Assembly: GCA_031274565.1 (NCBI GenBank)
Contig: JAISPY010000033.1
Span: 1 to 18,496 of the forward strand
DNA: 18,496 nt
From: Treponema sp.
GTDB taxonomy: Bacteria > Spirochaetota > Spirochaetia > Treponematales > Breznakiellaceae
Direction of reading: 5' to 3'
Below the pieces are notes generated by a model. It was not told where the DNA came from, did not search any database, and saw nothing but the letters and a program-made list of their open reading frames with translations. Both the position numbers and the translations under genes were made by a program. Below, piece by piece: positions 17,094 to 18,496 of this stretch. The number at the start of each line of letters is the position of its first letter. Position 1 is the first letter of the stretch.

Positions 17094-17099
17094 TATAAT
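17094..17099 (+). promoter_or_regulatory. Consensus -10 hexamer on the plus strand in the divergent region
   Basis: TATAAT is a perfect -10 hexamer, but the position 17 bases upstream (CACCCC) is not a -35, and the region is AT-rich. If used, a transcript would start near 17106 and meet the terminators at 17277-17296 or 17343-17365, giving a leader or small RNA of about 190-260 bases. Confidence 0.25.
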
Positions 17100-17255
17100 A
17101 ACAAAAATCATGCCAAGATAATCAATAGTCGGTACTGATCTTCGATTATGCCGTATTTTCTGGTTGCCGCCAGCCCATACCAGGAAACATCCCTCCAAAA
17201 CAAGCAGGATCTGCACAACCTGCGGTATGGTTCTGCTGAATCGGTATGGTGAACC

Positions 17256-17274
17256 CTGGGCAATTATTTCCCAG
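17256..17274 (+). promoter_or_regulatory. Hairpin that can compete with the downstream terminator stem
   Basis: CTGGG pairs with CCCAG around a nine-base loop. With a three-base bulge the stem extends by pairing ACCC (17253-17256) with GGGT (17277-17280), the left arm of the next terminator. The two structures are therefore mutually exclusive, an attenuator-like layout. A 9-base direct repeat CGGTATGGT lies just upstream at 17223 and 17242. Confidence 0.3.
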
Positions 17275-17276
17275 AT

Positions 17277-17296
17277 GGGTAAAATGTACCCTTTTT
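17277..17296 (+). terminator. Weak intrinsic terminator in the leader region
   Basis: GGGTA pairs with TACCC around AAATG and is followed directly by TTTTT. The stem is only five base pairs. It faces the plus strand and lies between no obvious plus-strand gene and the 17448 gene. Confidence 0.4.
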
Positions 17297-17342
17297 CCTT
17301 CAGAAACCAGGGCGAGAGATACCTTGGTACCGGTTCATCCGC

Positions 17343-17365
17343 ACCCCCGCATAGGGGGTATTTTT
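17343..17365 (+). terminator. Intrinsic terminator upstream of the 17448 gene
   Basis: ACCCCC pairs with GGGGGT around GCATA, followed by A and five T. It reads on the plus strand only. Because no plus-strand gene is evident just upstream, it would end a leader or small transcript coming from 17100-17340 and insulate the 17448 gene. Confidence 0.55.
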
Positions 17366-17447
17366 AGGGATTCTTTTAACCGATAGTATGATTATATAGC
17401 GTTGTATTATATACATTGTAAAGAAAAACAAAAAAAGAGGAACCATT

Positions 17448-18062
17448 ATGATAGGTATGTACCGGCGGGGTTATCTGCTTGTTTTGGTCTGTCTCCTGGT
17501 GGCCGCCTTTGCGGAGGGTCAAACCAGCTCGGGGACGGATGGAACTCCCCCAGGGGATCCGGAGGCGCAAAACACCGGTAATTCCCGTGAGGAAGGGAGG
17601 GAACTTCCCCGGGTGTATCGGAAGCTTTCCCTGGGCATGAGCCTGGACGACCTGAAAGAGGCATTGAAAACGGATGAGCTTTTTCACTTTCGCGGAGACC
17701 GGGATGTTTCGTTCCTGCCCATCGAGGAGCAGAACCTGGTTGAAACCACGGGTTTTTCTTTTATCAAGCGGGCGCTTTTTCAGCTCCGTTCCGGGGCGCT
17801 CTTTGCCATGGCCTTTACCATGAATACGGAACTGGTGGATCATTATTCGATCTTCACCGCCTTCGTGAAAAAATACGGGGAACCGGATTTCCTAGACCCG
17901 CAGCAGGCGATTTGGGAATCAGCGGATACCCGAATCGCCATTGAACGACCCTTGACCGTAAAATATATAGATATGCATGTTTTTAGAGAACTGCTTGACC
18001 GCGCTCAAACCAAGAAATCCCAAGAACTCCGTCAACAGGAAGATTTTTTGAATGAATTTTAG
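17448..18062 (+). CDS. Exported protein of unknown function
   Basis: The 204-residue product begins with a signal peptide (hydrophobic core GYLLVLVCLLVAAFA, likely cut near AFA or AEG, about residues 22-24). A Ser/Gly/Pro-rich acidic linker runs to about residue 52. The rest is a compact domain with LSLGMSLDDLKEAL, a beta-rich middle (ALFQLRSGALFAMAFTMN) and KKYGEP, then a charged C-terminal helix. The G-M-S-x-D-D-L-K opening followed by strands and a YGEP turn recalls the SmpA/OmlA (BamE) style of small periplasmic domains, but this is only a resemblance. Start at 17448 is chosen for AGAGG at 17436-17440. It overlaps the next gene by 11 bases, so the two are probably co-translated. I do not recognise the family. 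Confidence 0.85.
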   Translation: MIGMYRRGYLLVLVCLLVAAFAEGQTSSGTDGTPPGDPEAQNTGNSREEGRELPRVYRKLSLGMSLDDLKEALKTDELFHFRGDRDVSFLPIEEQNLVETTGFSFIKRALFQLRSGALFAMAFTMNTELVDHYSIFTAFVKKYGEPDFLDPQQAIWESADTRIAIERPLTVKYIDMHVFRELLDRAQTKKSQELRQQEDFLNEF

Positions 18063-18496
18063 CGGCTTTTTCCAGACCAGAGCGTATCCCAAGAAACAGC
18101 CAGGAATAGGGCTGGTCTGCTGCCTGTGGGTTGTCCTGACCGGGGTCAACTGTGTGGCTCGGGGTTCGGCGCTTGAAACACGGGAATTGACCATTGAAAC
18201 CACCCAGGGGACCTGGATACCCATTACCGCGGAGATTGCCCGGACCGACCAGGAACGGTCTCAGGGGCTTATGAACCGGAAAAGTCTTGCGGATGGTAAG
18301 GGGATGCTGTTCGTCTTTGAAAAAGATCAGATTCTCTCTTTCTGGATGAAAAATACCCTCATCCCCCTGTCTATCGCCTTTATTTCCTCTGAAGGGAAGA
18401 TCCTCGAAATCCACGATATGGCGCCAGGAGATATGAACACCCTCCATTCAAGCCGTTCGGCCCGGTATGCCCTCGAAACCCCCCAGTCCTGGTTCA
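18052..18496 (+). CDS. DUF192 family exported protein, 3' end outside window
   Basis: An ATG at 18052, inside the last codons of the preceding gene, opens a frame that runs off the right edge (148 codons visible). AGGAAG at 18037-18042 is a suitable ribosome site. After a hydrophobic N-terminal segment (GLVCCLWVVLTGVNCVA) the chain shows the DUF192 hallmarks: ERSQGLMNRKSL, GMLFVFEKDQ, SFWMKNTLIPLSIAFI, and the SSRSARYALETP-x-x-WF end. These small exported proteins are widespread and their function is not established. Only a few residues are probably missing. The segment VNC is not a good lipobox, so it is more likely periplasmic. Confidence 0.9.
   Translation, partial: MNFSGFFQTRAYPKKQPGIGLVCCLWVVLTGVNCVARGSALETRELTIETTQGTWIPITAEIARTDQERSQGLMNRKSLADGKGMLFVFEKDQILSFWMKNTLIPLSIAFISSEGKILEIHDMAPGDMNTLHSSRSARYALETPQSWF

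Larger units (their letters stand above)
17020..17447. other. Divergent intergenic region, no convincing gene
   Basis: This 428-base stretch separates the minus-strand efflux operon from the plus-strand 17448 gene. It is AT-rich at both ends and GC-richer in the middle. Besides the palindrome, hairpins and terminators listed separately, it has AT-rich -10-like text at 17391-17415 that probably serves the 17448 gene. Short frames of 66-67 codons exist on both strands but show no recognisable protein. The middle may be a structured leader or small RNA; I did not recognise a known riboswitch, 6S, SRP or RNase P signature. Confidence 0.5.

Noticed and set aside
17164..17367. Plus-strand 67-codon frame in the divergent region
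   Set aside because: No ribosome site, no recognisable protein, and it runs through two terminator-like hairpins; more likely noncoding.
1..18496. DGR reverse transcriptase or template repeat, CRISPR array, tRNA, rRNA, insertion sequence
   Set aside because: None was recognised on either strand; no RT motif, no second A-rich copy of the VR and no transposase were seen.

Overview
The window looks like chromosomal DNA from a spirochete of the Treponema group, possibly a GC-richer termite-gut-type lineage (the lineage is a guess). The main reason is the gene order at the left: a TamB-like protein, BamA, a Skp/OmpH chaperone and MutS. From memory this matches the Treponema pallidum run TP0325 to TP0328. 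The other genes (an AcrB-type pump with a short adaptor, a DUF192 protein) fit a diderm spirochete.

Layout. Positions 1-9470 (+ strand) hold the outer-membrane biogenesis block: the 3' part of a tamB-like gene (cut by the left edge), bamA and skp. mutS follows, and its only standard start codon sits too far from its ribosome binding site. Positions 9563-11347 (+) encode an exported caspase-FN3-FGE/C-type-lectin fusion. Its last ~35 codons look like the variable region of a diversity-generating retroelement (DGR). Positions 11348-11560 are repeat-rich: two perfect hairpins, a larger imperfect palindrome and a short tandem repeat that runs into the 3' end of the next gene. Positions 11533-17019 (- strand) are a three-gene efflux operon transcribed TolC-like factor, periplasmic adaptor, RND permease. 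Positions 17020-17447 form a divergent intergenic region with an operator-like palindrome and two terminator-like hairpins. Positions 17448-18496 (+) hold an exported protein of unknown function overlapping a DUF192 gene cut by the right edge.

How the genes work together. BamA inserts outer-membrane beta-barrels, Skp escorts them across the periplasm, and TamB bridges inner and outer membranes. The efflux operon encodes a complete tripartite pump whose outer-membrane channel may itself depend on the Bam machinery. MutS is the mismatch sensor and shares only position with the envelope genes.

The most interesting object is the caspase fusion. Its C-terminus shows the A-to-N codon pattern expected of DGR mutagenesis and is followed within a few bases by a perfect hairpin, as at known DGR targets. 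No reverse transcriptase or template repeat is visible here, so this would be a remote target or a naturally similar lectin fold.
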